This document shows, one piece after another, positions 15,835 through 24,410 of a DNA stretch of 64,000 nt. Each line of letters opens with the position of its first letter. The first letter of the stretch is position 1. The position numbers were made by a program, and so were the translations under genes. The notes under the pieces were generated by a model. The model saw only the letters and a list, made by a program, of their open reading frames with translations, searched no databases and was not told where the DNA came from. Origin of the DNA: Dielma fastidiosa (GTDB lineage: Bacteria > Bacillota_I > Bacilli_A > Erysipelotrichales > Erysipelotrichaceae); contig NZ_HE578923.1 in NCBI RefSeq assembly GCF_000313565.1, positions 231,308-295,307 on the forward strand, given 5' to 3'.

Positions 15835-16932
15835 ATGAATGACATTATCAACATTAAGGAATTGAAACAGCATATTCTCACAGGTATTTCCTATTTTATT
15901 CCATTAGTTGTCGGTGCTGGTCTTACAATGGCGATCGGCCGTGCGATGGCCGGTTCATCAGTCGCCAATCTCGGTGACAGCGGTATTGGCTATTGGCTCT
16001 ATCAAACTGGTTCCTTAGGTATGCAGCTGATGGTACCGATGCTTTGCGCCTACATTGCTTTTTCCATGGGCAGCAAGCCGGCACTGGCGCCTGGCTTTAT
16101 CATCGGCTGGGTTGCTCAGAATATCAATACTGGTTTTATCGGCGGTATGGTCGGCGGTATCTTAGTGGGTATCGTTGTAAATCTATGCAAGAAATATATT
16201 CATCTGCCAAAGGTAATTGAATCCTTAAAAGGCATGCTGGTCATCCCGTTTCTCGCAACCGCAATATCCGGCTTATTGATGTACGCGGTCATTCAGGGAC
16301 CGATCATTTGGCTCATGGCACAGCTGACAGGCTTCCTGCAGTCATTATCTTCAGGCTCTAAATTTATTTACGGCGGCGTACTCGGCGCGATGGCTACCTT
16401 TGACTTTGGCGGGCCAGTCAACAAGACGGCGACAGCCTTTGTGAATGCCTTATATGCCGAGGGAATCAGAGATGCTAAAACAGTACAAATCATCGCCTCA
16501 ATGATACAGCCATTCGGCATCGCAATTGCCTGTCTGCTGGCAAGAAATAAATTCACCCGCGCTGAAAAGGAAACATTAAAGGCAGCTGTACCGATGGGCT
16601 GCTTCATGATCTCTGAGGGTGTTATTCCGATCGCTGCCCGCGACTTAGCCAGAGTTGTATTTGCCTGTGTCTGCGGTTCATTTGTAGCTGGCGGTTTATC
16701 CATGGTATGGGGTAATTCCTCAGAACTGTTAAACGGCGGATTTATTGCCTTCCCATTCTTTACATCACCGATGCAGGGCTTGATCTGTCTGGCCATCGGC
16801 TCGGCTGTGACGGGTATCGTATTGGCACTCATTAAGAAAAAGGTGACTGATGAGGATGAAAAACAAGAGGTTGAATTGGGTAAAGAATTATCCGATGAAG
16901 ATCTCGACAACATTGAAATTGAAATCATGTAA
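15835..16932 (+). CDS. PTS fructose-type EIIC permease
   Basis: This 365-residue integral membrane protein has about nine to ten hydrophobic helices and the fructose-family EIIC signatures (FDFGGPVNKTA and SEGVIPIAARD). An acidic, charged tail follows the last helix. GGAGATGG lies before the ATG, 14 bases after EIIB. It forms the sugar channel of the PTS; the substrate is not determined by sequence. Confidence 0.93.
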   Translation: MNDIINIKELKQHILTGISYFIPLVVGAGLTMAIGRAMAGSSVANLGDSGIGYWLYQTGSLGMQLMVPMLCAYIAFSMGSKPALAPGFIIGWVAQNINTGFIGGMVGGILVGIVVNLCKKYIHLPKVIESLKGMLVIPFLATAISGLLMYAVIQGPIIWLMAQLTGFLQSLSSGSKFIYGGVLGAMATFDFGGPVNKTATAFVNALYAEGIRDAKTVQIIASMIQPFGIAIACLLARNKFTRAEKETLKAAVPMGCFMISEGVIPIAARDLARVVFACVCGSFVAGGLSMVWGNSSELLNGGFIAFPFFTSPMQGLICLAIGSAVTGIVLALIKKKVTDEDEKQEVELGKELSDEDLDNIEIEIM

Positions 16933-16953
16933 GAAGAAAGCAGGTACCCAATT

Positions 16954-17814
16954 ATGTTGCTTAATTTAAAAGAGATACTAAGTGTCGCTAAAGAGAATCA
17001 TTTTGCCATCGGTGCTTTTAACACCTCGGATCTGGCACTCGTAAGAGCCGTGGTGGAACAGGCTGAAGCATCCAATACACCAGCCATTCTCCAATTTGCC
17101 CCAGGTGAATTCAAGTATGCCACCCCTTACTTTTTCCGTTATGTCACAGAGCGCTTAAAAGCGAGTAAGGTTCCTTTTGCCTTACATTTGGATCATGGAA
17201 AATCGATTGAGGAATGTGCCGCCGCGATCCAAGCGGGCTTTACCTCGGTGATGTTTGACGGATCTTTGCTGCCCTTGGCTGAAAATATCAATCAAACCCG
17301 TCAAATCGTTGAATTTGCCCATCGTTTTAATGTTTCCGTGGAAGCTGAAATCGGTACGATTGGCTCGATGAGTAATTCCGATGAGGGCGGTGTTGAAAAC
17401 ATCACTTACACTAAAGCGGAAGAGGTTGTAGATTTTGTGGAAGCAACCGGCTGTGACGCGCTGGCCATCGCTATCGGTACAGCTCACGGCATCTATCCAA
17501 AGGGTTTCCGTCCTAAGCTTCAGTTAGAATTATTAACGGAAATCAACAAGGCAGCAACCGTACCGCTGGTGCTGCATGGCGGCAGTGATAATCCTGATGA
17601 TGAAATTGCCAAGGCTTGTCAGATCGGCATCCAAAAGGTAAACATTTCCAGTGACATCAAGCAGGTATTCTTTAAAAAAGTGAATGAGATTTATACTGAA
17701 ACCGGCAATTTCATGCCGCCGCAGGTTTTTAATCCATCTATTTTAGAAGTACGCAAGACGGTTCAGGAAAAAATGGAACTGTTTGGCAGCAGCGGCAAGG
17801 CCACTTATTATTAA
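16954..17814 (+). CDS. Class II fructose-bisphosphate/ketose-bisphosphate aldolase
   Basis: The 286-residue enzyme shows the class II pattern: HLDHG (Asp80 catalytic, His81 metal ligand), VEAEIG, the second His in IGTAHG and the third in LHGGS, and a C-terminal N-I-S-S-D segment for phosphate binding. It cleaves a ketose-1,6-bisphosphate to DHAP plus an aldehyde phosphate; relatives act on tagatose-, sorbose- or other bisphosphates. In this operon it would be the C-C cleavage step after the PfkB kinase. Specificity is not resolvable by eye. Confidence 0.93.
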   Translation: MLLNLKEILSVAKENHFAIGAFNTSDLALVRAVVEQAEASNTPAILQFAPGEFKYATPYFFRYVTERLKASKVPFALHLDHGKSIEECAAAIQAGFTSVMFDGSLLPLAENINQTRQIVEFAHRFNVSVEAEIGTIGSMSNSDEGGVENITYTKAEEVVDFVEATGCDALAIAIGTAHGIYPKGFRPKLQLELLTEINKAATVPLVLHGGSDNPDDEIAKACQIGIQKVNISSDIKQVFFKKVNEIYTETGNFMPPQVFNPSILEVRKTVQEKMELFGSSGKATYY

Positions 17815-17861
17815 ACACAGAGAGGCAAGGCTTAATGCCTTGCCTGATTAGGAGTTGAACA

Positions 17862-19802
17862 ATGAAGTCAGTGAAACAAAACGCTTTAATGCACAATCTT
17901 TTACTGCTGCTTTGTGAAAATGAAACCATTTCCGTATCCAGAATCGCTGCGATTTTGGATACCAGTGAAAGCACGATCCGCAGAAAGATTGATATACTCA
18001 ATGATGCACTGAAGGAAACGGGATATGGCTATATTGATAAATCCCCGCGCAGGGGCCTGCATCTGGTGGTGGAAGACAGAGCGGCAATCAATAAACTTTT
18101 CGCTAATTATGAATTAAAGAACATCATGACCGGTGAACGGCAGATTTATAAATATCTGATACTGATCCTATCTGGGAAAAACAACAAAATCACCTTGAAT
18201 GAACTAAGCGAGCGGGTTTATGATTCCATCCCTGTGGTCAGAAAAAATCTGACGGTCTGTGAGGAATGGCTGAGCTTATTTGAACTTCATTTGTCAATCA
18301 AGAAAAATGTTGGCATAACCTTAAAGGGCAGTGAAGAAAGCATACGACTGGCAATAAAACATATAGTTATCAATAATGATTTATATAGTATTGATGAAAG
18401 TATCCGTATCTTTGCCCAGGGTATAGATTTAGAATTGCTTAAGCAATGTATCTTTGCCATTGAAAGTGAATGGAATTTTAAATTTACTGAGGAATCTTTT
18501 CACTCCATGCTTGTCTATGCGGCATTGGCAATCAGCCGCTTTTCGCACACGGTACTGACTATTTCCGATACTGAGCGTAAGACGGTATTAAAGTACAACG
18601 AATACAGCTGGTCAAAAAGTCTGTTTAAGATGATTGAGGAAAAGTTCAGCGTAGAGATTGGTGAGGATGAGATCATCTTTTTCGCGGTTCAGCTGTTATG
18701 TTCTTATTTGATTCACAGTGAAAATTTCGAGGAGAACAATGCTTACAAATATGATGAAAAGCTGAAAACGTTTATAACCCGTATTATATCTGTTGTCAGC
18801 GATGTGATAAATGTTGATTTGACACAGGATAAAGAGCTATACTACGGGCTTTTAAATCATATTCGGCCGGCTATTTTCAGAATGCGTTTTGAAAAGCACA
18901 GTACACAGACTTTAACAAATTTTATCAAAGAGGAATATAAGCAGACGTACAGAGTTTCATGGGCTTTGTCGATCTTGTTTGAGGAATATTATGGAATCAA
19001 TATATCCTCTACGGAACTAAGCTACATTACGCTGTATATTCAATCTTCATTAGACCGTATGTCACAGCCGATAAAAATGGCACTGGTTACTGAGCTTGGC
19101 ATGGGATTGAATCAGCTGTTCTGTAATAAAATTAAGATTTCAGTGCCTAAGGTTGAGAAAATCGCAATTATTTCACTGCATGATTTTAATGTGAAAATGC
19201 TGGATCAGTATGATTTGATTGTTACGACCTCCAGTTTAAAAATCAGCAGTGATAAGGTTATTCAGCTCAGCTCCCTGCTGAGTGATAATGGAATTGGCTT
19301 GATTAAGCAAAAGATTGAAATGCTGAAAAGCCGACAGTTAGAGACGAAGAAGAAATTTGATGTATCATGCCATACATTATTTGATCCAAAGCTTATTTTT
19401 ACCCATCTTAAGGTGAAGGATAAGGAAGCGCTGCTGAGTCTGCTTTCCAAGCATTTAGTCAGTCTTGGTTATGTCAGCAGTAAATATCATGCGTCAATCT
19501 TAAAACGGGAGAAAACTGTATCAACCTATATCGGCAACAGTGTGGCTATTCCGCATGGTAATTCAGGCTTAGTTAATGAATCAAAGGTAGCGATTGCGAT
19601 TTTGGATGAGGCTATTCAATGGGATACAGAGAATGAAGTTGATACAGTATTTTTATTGGTATTTCGAATCAGCAGTCATGAGGATTCAAAACGAGTTCAA
19701 TTATTTTATAAAGGCTTTTTAGAATTAATAGAAACAGATGAGAAACTGAAATATCTGCGCAGCCTGCCTGAGGATGAGCTGTACAAATATTTGGTTCAAT
19801 AA
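17862..19802 (+). CDS. PRD-domain transcriptional activator with EIIA domain (MtlR/LicR type)
   Basis: The 646-residue regulator has an N-terminal DNA-binding HTH region (about 1-75, with SVSRIAAILDTSESTIRRK), a middle region with two PTS-regulation domains (about 170-400, phosphorylatable His candidates such as that in LLNHIRPAI), an EIIB-like linker (about 405-490) and a C-terminal EIIA-Fru/Mtl domain with the active His565 in AIPHG. In this family, phosphorylation by HPr and EIIB reports sugar availability and switches activation of the operon. It lies 47 bases after the aldolase gene. An antiterminator role is less likely, since no RNA-binding CAT domain is seen. Confidence 0.9.
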   Translation: MKSVKQNALMHNLLLLLCENETISVSRIAAILDTSESTIRRKIDILNDALKETGYGYIDKSPRRGLHLVVEDRAAINKLFANYELKNIMTGERQIYKYLILILSGKNNKITLNELSERVYDSIPVVRKNLTVCEEWLSLFELHLSIKKNVGITLKGSEESIRLAIKHIVINNDLYSIDESIRIFAQGIDLELLKQCIFAIESEWNFKFTEESFHSMLVYAALAISRFSHTVLTISDTERKTVLKYNEYSWSKSLFKMIEEKFSVEIGEDEIIFFAVQLLCSYLIHSENFEENNAYKYDEKLKTFITRIISVVSDVINVDLTQDKELYYGLLNHIRPAIFRMRFEKHSTQTLTNFIKEEYKQTYRVSWALSILFEEYYGINISSTELSYITLYIQSSLDRMSQPIKMALVTELGMGLNQLFCNKIKISVPKVEKIAIISLHDFNVKMLDQYDLIVTTSSLKISSDKVIQLSSLLSDNGIGLIKQKIEMLKSRQLETKKKFDVSCHTLFDPKLIFTHLKVKDKEALLSLLSKHLVSLGYVSSKYHASILKREKTVSTYIGNSVAIPHGNSGLVNESKVAIAILDEAIQWDTENEVDTVFLLVFRISSHEDSKRVQLFYKGFLELIETDEKLKYLRSLPEDELYKYLVQ

Positions 19803-19820
19803 AAGGTGCAGAGGTGGATT

Positions 19821-20282
19821 ATGGAATTAAAAGATGTTTTAGATAAGCGGATTATCCGCATTGGTCTTGAGGGCAGGGATAAGGATGATGTCCTGAATAA
19901 GATGTCAAAGCTGCTGTTTGACAGTGGTTATATTGATGATGTTGAAGCGTTTGTAAAGGATATCTACCTGCGTGAAGCTCAGGGGGTGACGGGAATCGGT
20001 AATGGTATCGCGATTCCGCATGGCAAAAGTGCAAGTGCAAAGCAGCCGGGTATTGCCATTGCTACACTAAGTCATCCAATTGAATGGGAGACGCTGGATG
20101 AAAAGGATGTTGATACAGTTTTCCTGTTTTGTGTGAGCAGTGATAAAAATTTTGAACGTAATCATATGCTGCTTTTATCTAAGGTAGCAGCAAAGCTTGC
20201 CGATGATGAACTGCTTGCAAAGATCCGCAGGGTAGACAGCAGTGAGGAAATGGTGGCCTATCTGTGCGGAGAAAAAATATGA
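19821..20282 (+). CDS. PTS fructose-type EIIA
   Basis: The 153-residue protein is a complete EIIA-Fru/Ntr domain with active His67 in AIPHGKS. It carries phosphate from HPr to the operon's EIIB. The ATG at 19821, with GAGGTGG before it, is chosen over an in-frame start at 19806. The gene overlaps the next by 4 bases. Confidence 0.92.
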   Translation: MELKDVLDKRIIRIGLEGRDKDDVLNKMSKLLFDSGYIDDVEAFVKDIYLREAQGVTGIGNGIAIPHGKSASAKQPGIAIATLSHPIEWETLDEKDVDTVFLFCVSSDKNFERNHMLLLSKVAAKLADDELLAKIRRVDSSEEMVAYLCGEKI

Positions 20283-21109
20283 GCGCTTTGATTCATGATG
20301 GAGTGTCAAGGCTGGCTGAATTAGACAACGGAATTTTAAAGCTGCAGCTGGCGCTTGACCGCGGCAATATTTTTAAATCATTGATGTTTAAGGGACAGGA
20401 ATTAATATTGATCAAGCCTGAGAATTATGCTTCGGACGAGCGGCCGACCTGCGGCTGTCCAATCCTGTTTCCTTATTCAGGGAATAATCAAGAGGGCTTG
20501 CTGCATCTAGGTGATGAATGCTATCAAAGCGGCATTCATGGTATCGCTCATTCATTAGTCTGGGAAATATGTGCGTTTGCTGATTCATCGATCACGCTGA
20601 GTACACATGCTACTCAAAAGACAAAGGAAACCTACCCTTTCGACTTTTGTCTTCAATCGAAGCTCTCTTTAGATGAGAATCGGCTGCGATATGAGCTGAC
20701 TGCCAGAAATGAATCAGAGCGTGTCATGCCGTGTGATTTGGGTCTGCATCCTTTCTTTTTGAATCCTAATTTAAATGGGACCATTTTTTCTGGTAAATTT
20801 ATGGATGGCAGAATGCTGACCAATGAGGATCTTGATTTTGATCAGGTTTGTAAAAGCGGCTATCTGTGCGGGCAGCTGCGTGAATTGAGCTGTATCCTGC
20901 CTAATGGCCTGCGACTGACTTTTAATAGCCTTGAAGGCTTTGTGAATACCTTGATTTGGAGCGGTGATCCTCATCGTTTTATGGTTATCGAGCCATTGAG
21001 CGGTACGGTTAACGCCATTAATGAACATCGGAATCGATTCAATGTACAGCCTGGTGAAACATGCAAAGCTGTGCTTGAAATCAAGATAAGTGATAGGCAG
21101 GATACATAA
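20279..21109 (+). CDS. Aldose 1-epimerase (mutarotase)-like protein
   Basis: The 276-residue protein has the galactose-mutarotase-like beta-sandwich pattern, including P-Y-S-G-N near residue 70, the G-I-H-G-I-A-H segment with a catalytic-type His, a D-L-G-L-H-P-F segment, and a late V-I-E-P-L-S-G that supplies the catalytic Glu. Such proteins interconvert alpha and beta anomers, and some act on phosphorylated hexoses. The ATG at 20279 overlaps the EIIA stop (ATGA). It could prepare the correct anomer for the kinase or isomerase of this pathway. Confidence 0.88.
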   Translation: MSALIHDGVSRLAELDNGILKLQLALDRGNIFKSLMFKGQELILIKPENYASDERPTCGCPILFPYSGNNQEGLLHLGDECYQSGIHGIAHSLVWEICAFADSSITLSTHATQKTKETYPFDFCLQSKLSLDENRLRYELTARNESERVMPCDLGLHPFFLNPNLNGTIFSGKFMDGRMLTNEDLDFDQVCKSGYLCGQLRELSCILPNGLRLTFNSLEGFVNTLIWSGDPHRFMVIEPLSGTVNAINEHRNRFNVQPGETCKAVLEIKISDRQDT

Positions 21110-21174
21110 ATGCTGTCATTGATTGTGAAAATCAAACAGAAGTATGGTAAACTAAAAGCAAATGAGGTGATGAC

Positions 21175-22068
21175 ATGGGTGTACTGGCTATTGGTGTTGC
21201 CTGTATCGATACAACCATTGAAATTGATCAGCCCTTAATGGAGAATCGTAAATACAGCTGCACAGGCACTACCTTATCCGGCGGCGGCCCGGCTTTTAAT
21301 GCGGCCTGTTTATGCGCGCTTTGGCAGGCTGACGCTTATTTGCTCAGCCGGATTGGAACTGATGAAAATGGCAGACATATTGAAGCAATTGCAAAACAAT
21401 CCAAATTGAAACTGCTGGGCTGTGTAGATGAACGCTTTAGTACCGCGCATTCCTATATTGTCAGCTGTAATGTTAATGGAAGCCGTACAGTATTAAATTA
21501 TCCGTGCCATCAAACCTTGAATGATTTCACCTTTCAGCCGCTGCCCATTAAAGTGATTTTATCCGATGGTCACTTGCCGGCGCTGACTTTGAAAGCGCAG
21601 AAATATTATGCTGACGCACAGCTGATTGTAGATGCTGATATCTGTAATGAAAATACCATTCAGGCTGCGAAAGCGGCTGACTTTATTATCTGCAGTGAGG
21701 AGTTCGCGTCAGATTATTTAGGCGAAGCTTTAGCGCTGCATGATAGGACTACATTGAATCAGCAGTTTGAAACGATCCGTGAGCTGAATCATCGGCAGTT
21801 AATTATAACGATTGGTGATCGGGGGGCAATTTATAAAATAGGTGATCAGCCGGAAATTTTCCCTGCCTATCCAGTTAAGGCCGTTGATTCCTGCGGAGCA
21901 GGCGATATTTTTCACGGAGCCTTCGCATGGTGTGTGGATCAGCAAGCTTCAATGCTTGATGCACTGAAAATTGCCAGTCTTACCGCCAGTATATCAGTAA
22001 CTCGCAAAGGCTCACAAACTTCCATTCCTTCATACGATGAAGTGATGGCAAAGTTCAGACAATCATAA
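21175..22068 (+). CDS. PfkB-family carbohydrate kinase
   Basis: The 297-residue ribokinase-fold enzyme has the N-terminal G-G-G-P-A-F-N-A substrate segment (about 38-45) and the catalytic motif DSCGAGDIFHGAF with the base Asp near residue 247. It resembles ribokinase and KDG-kinase-type PfkB members more than 1-phosphofructokinase. As the last gene of the sugar operon it would add a second phosphate to make the aldolase substrate. A gap of 65 bases before it contains TTGATT and TAAACT at poor spacing, so a weak separate promoter is possible. Confidence 0.88.
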   Translation: MGVLAIGVACIDTTIEIDQPLMENRKYSCTGTTLSGGGPAFNAACLCALWQADAYLLSRIGTDENGRHIEAIAKQSKLKLLGCVDERFSTAHSYIVSCNVNGSRTVLNYPCHQTLNDFTFQPLPIKVILSDGHLPALTLKAQKYYADAQLIVDADICNENTIQAAKAADFIICSEEFASDYLGEALALHDRTTLNQQFETIRELNHRQLIITIGDRGAIYKIGDQPEIFPAYPVKAVDSCGAGDIFHGAFAWCVDQQASMLDALKIASLTASISVTRKGSQTSIPSYDEVMAKFRQS

Positions 22069-22072
22069 AATA

Positions 22073-22135
22073 AAAAGCTTTCCAATAGCGAAAGCTTTAG
22101 TACGCTGTGTCATTATTGATGCAGCGTTTTATTAT
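22073..22135. terminator. Convergent terminator pair
   Basis: AAAGCTTTC and GAAAGCTTT form one hairpin, with a T-run on the minus strand. ACGCTG and CAGCGT form a second, followed by TTTTA on the plus strand. Together they serve the sugar operon and the convergent TfoX-like gene. Confidence 0.75.
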
Positions 22136-22141
22136 GTTCAG

Positions 22142-22459
22142 TTATTTCTTTTTCTTAGGTTTAGGCAGCGGCAGCTCAGGATAAGAGGCTTCGATAATAT
22201 CTCTTAACAGTTCTTTATTTTCAATATCGGCAACAAACATTTTCTTGGCGCCGGCATAGGGAAAATCTTCAACCACCGGATCAAGCAAAGCTTTGCCTGC
22301 CTTTGTTTCTTTGATAAACAGCTGACCATCACAGATCAGCCCGATAACTTTATCCCGATAATAAATGACATATTCACCCATCATCCCCCGGGTGCGCAGC
22401 TCCTCTAAAAGACTTAACTGATCAAGGATATAGGCTAGCATATCTTCACTTGTTGACAT
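22142..22459 (-). CDS. TfoX N-terminal domain protein
   Basis: The 105-residue protein is a single TfoX_N domain, with the typical R-G-M-M-G-E-Y-V-I-Y-Y and IGLICDGQLFIK segments, and a lysine-rich tail. TfoX/Sxy controls competence in proteobacteria, but stand-alone TfoX_N proteins in Firmicutes have no established role. It is divergent from the polyphosphate phosphotransferase gene. Confidence 0.85.
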   Translation of the reverse strand: MSTSEDMLAYILDQLSLLEELRTRGMMGEYVIYYRDKVIGLICDGQLFIKETKAGKALLDPVVEDFPYAGAKKMFVADIENKELLRDIIEASYPELPLPKPKKKK

Positions 22460-22542
22460 TATGATTTCCTCATTTCTTGGTGATGCTTCTATTATACTTT
22501 AGTTCATCATTTAGTGGTATACTAAAAACAAAGGTGGTGCTT

Positions 22543-24006
22543 ATGGAAAAATCAGAAAAGAAAAGCATGAAGCGGAGTATTAAAGAATTGGAAAGCCGTT
22601 TTGCGATGCTTCAGCAGCAATTAAAAACCGCAAAGGTACCGGTAATTATAACATTTGATGGCTGGGGTGCCAGCGGCAAGGGTACATTGATTGGGAAAAT
22701 GATCTTAAACCTTGATCCGCGCGGTTTTGAAGTATGTGCGATGGATGAAGCGGAAGCGGCTGAAAAGCGTTATCCATTCTTATATCGTTATTGGCTGAAA
22801 CTGCCGGCAAAGGGTGAAATTACGATTTTTGACCGCAGCTGGAATCAGGAAATCTCGGTTTTCCGCGTAGACTGTGAAAAGAAGCATAAGTGCTTTAAGG
22901 AACAGCTGGAAAGTGTTCTGCGCTTTGAGCGTCAGCTTTGTGATGATGGTGCTGTGCTCTTGAAATTCTTCTTGAATATCTCAAAGAAGGAGCAGGCCAA
23001 ACGATTTGAAAAACTGCTTGCCGATAAGACGACCGCTTGGCGGGTAACGGATTTGGATATTTACCGCAATGAGCATTATGATGAATATGCGAAGGCTTTT
23101 GATGAGATGATTGAGAAAACAGAAACTGACCATGCACCATGGCATTTGATTGATGCTTGTGATAAGGATGAAGCCTATTATAAGATTCTGGAATGCTGTG
23201 TAGAGACTATTGAGGAGAAAATGAAGGAAAATCTTCAGCATGACGGCATTCGGGCTGATCAGATGAAAATGCCGCTGCTGAGTATGCCGTTGCTGCAGGA
23301 TGTTGATTTATCTTTAACGATCGATGATGAGACTTATAAAGAAGAATTAAAAAAAGCCCAGAAAAAACTGCGCGTGTTGTCGAATGAATTATATCTAAAA
23401 AAGATTCCGCTGATATTATGCTATGAGGGATGGGATGCGGCAGGTAAGGGCGGCAATATTAAACGGTTAGCTGCCTGCTTTGATCCGCGTGGTTATAATG
23501 TAAATCCCACCTCAGCCCCTAATGCTTATGAAGCAAGCCATCACTATCTCTGGCGTTTTTGGCGGCATCTGCCCAAGAGCGGACATATAGCTGTTTTTGA
23601 TCGTACATGGTACGGCCGGGTTATGGTTGAGCGGATTGAGGGCTTTTGTAATGAACAGCAGTGGCGGCGGGCTTATAATGAAATTAATGAATTTGAACAG
23701 GATCTGAGCCACTGGGGAGCTATTATTTTAAAGTTCTGGCTGCAAATTGATAAGGATGAGCAGCTGAAACGTTTTGAAGAACGGCAGAATACACCAGAGA
23801 AGCAGTGGAAAATCACCGATGAAGACTGGCGGAACCGTGAAAAATGGGATCAATATGAACCAGCAGTTAATGAAATGCTGAGACTGACCTCGACAACCTT
23901 TGCCCCATGGATGATTATTGAATCCAATTCTAAGGAATATGCCCGCTTAAAAACGATTCATTTGGTCATCGAAGCGATTGAAAATCGGCTTAATCAAAAA
24001 GAATGA
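22543..24006 (+). CDS. pap: Polyphosphate:AMP phosphotransferase (two-domain PPK2)
   Basis: At 487 residues this has two tandem PPK2 domains (about 1-235 and 255-487), each with a Walker A (GWGASGKGT and GWDAAGKGG) and a lid region (FDRSW and FDRTWYGR). Two-domain PPK2 enzymes (class II) phosphorylate AMP to ADP using polyphosphate. The N-terminal copy has lost several consensus residues, as is usual, and catalysis is expected in the C-terminal half. AGGTGG precedes the ATG at 22543, chosen over an in-frame start at 22477. It probably runs on into the small zinc-ribbon gene. Confidence 0.92.
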   Translation: MEKSEKKSMKRSIKELESRFAMLQQQLKTAKVPVIITFDGWGASGKGTLIGKMILNLDPRGFEVCAMDEAEAAEKRYPFLYRYWLKLPAKGEITIFDRSWNQEISVFRVDCEKKHKCFKEQLESVLRFERQLCDDGAVLLKFFLNISKKEQAKRFEKLLADKTTAWRVTDLDIYRNEHYDEYAKAFDEMIEKTETDHAPWHLIDACDKDEAYYKILECCVETIEEKMKENLQHDGIRADQMKMPLLSMPLLQDVDLSLTIDDETYKEELKKAQKKLRVLSNELYLKKIPLILCYEGWDAAGKGGNIKRLAACFDPRGYNVNPTSAPNAYEASHHYLWRFWRHLPKSGHIAVFDRTWYGRVMVERIEGFCNEQQWRRAYNEINEFEQDLSHWGAIILKFWLQIDKDEQLKRFEERQNTPEKQWKITDEDWRNREKWDQYEPAVNEMLRLTSTTFAPWMIIESNSKEYARLKTIHLVIEAIENRLNQKE

Positions 24007-24042
24007 AGCTTTTAGAAAACAGAGGCAGGAGGTATGAGTATA

Positions 24043-24273
24043 ATGAAATGTCCGTATTGTCAAAATGAAATGCAGTCTGGGTTTATCCCTAATGGCGGAC
24101 AGCCGGTTCAATGGATTCCCAATGATGAAAAGCCATCAATATTTAATTTCACAGTAGCTGATCATGGCATTCCTTTATTGAATCAATTTAAGCCGTTAAA
24201 AGCGAATGGATATATCGCAGAGGCTAATTATTGTCCGACATGTAAAGTGGTGATTGCGCCAACTAAAGAATGA
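24043..24273 (+). CDS. Small zinc-ribbon protein (PF20097-like)
   Basis: This 76-residue protein has C-P-Y-C at the N-terminus and C-P-T-C near the C-terminus, a four-cysteine zinc ribbon around a short beta domain (G-F-I-P-N-G-G-Q-P-V-Q-W). Similar small proteins are common in Firmicutes and lack a known function. The ATG at 24043 is chosen over 24034 because AGGAGG is only one base from the first but ten from the second, and the family starts M-K-C-P-Y-C. Confidence 0.8.
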   Translation: MKCPYCQNEMQSGFIPNGGQPVQWIPNDEKPSIFNFTVADHGIPLLNQFKPLKANGYIAEANYCPTCKVVIAPTKE

Positions 24274-24330
24274 TTGAATGAAATTGGTTTGAATGATGCA
24301 ATGATTTTACTTATCAAGATTATAACGATT

Positions 24331-24358
24331 AAAAGGGGTGAAGGCTCACCTCTTTTAT
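24331..24358 (+). terminator. Intrinsic terminator after the zinc-ribbon gene
   Basis: AAAAGGGGTGA and TCACCTCTTTT pair with one G-U around AGGC, then TAT. Confidence 0.8.
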
Positions 24359-24410
24359 ATTTGCCGGTTTTACGTTATAAGATGTTGAAGCTGTCACAAT
24401 CAATCCTTGC

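Noticed and set aside
16368..16928. Minus-strand ORF of 186 codons opposite EIIC
   Set aside because: It is a shadow of the permease gene, made hydrophobic-like by the antisense of a membrane protein.
15509..16932. Ordinary fructose PTS (fruA/fruK) operon
   Set aside because: EII domains are split, the kinase is not clearly 1-phosphofructokinase, and the LarA homologue, transketolase, TIM and isomerase genes have no role in simple fructose use.
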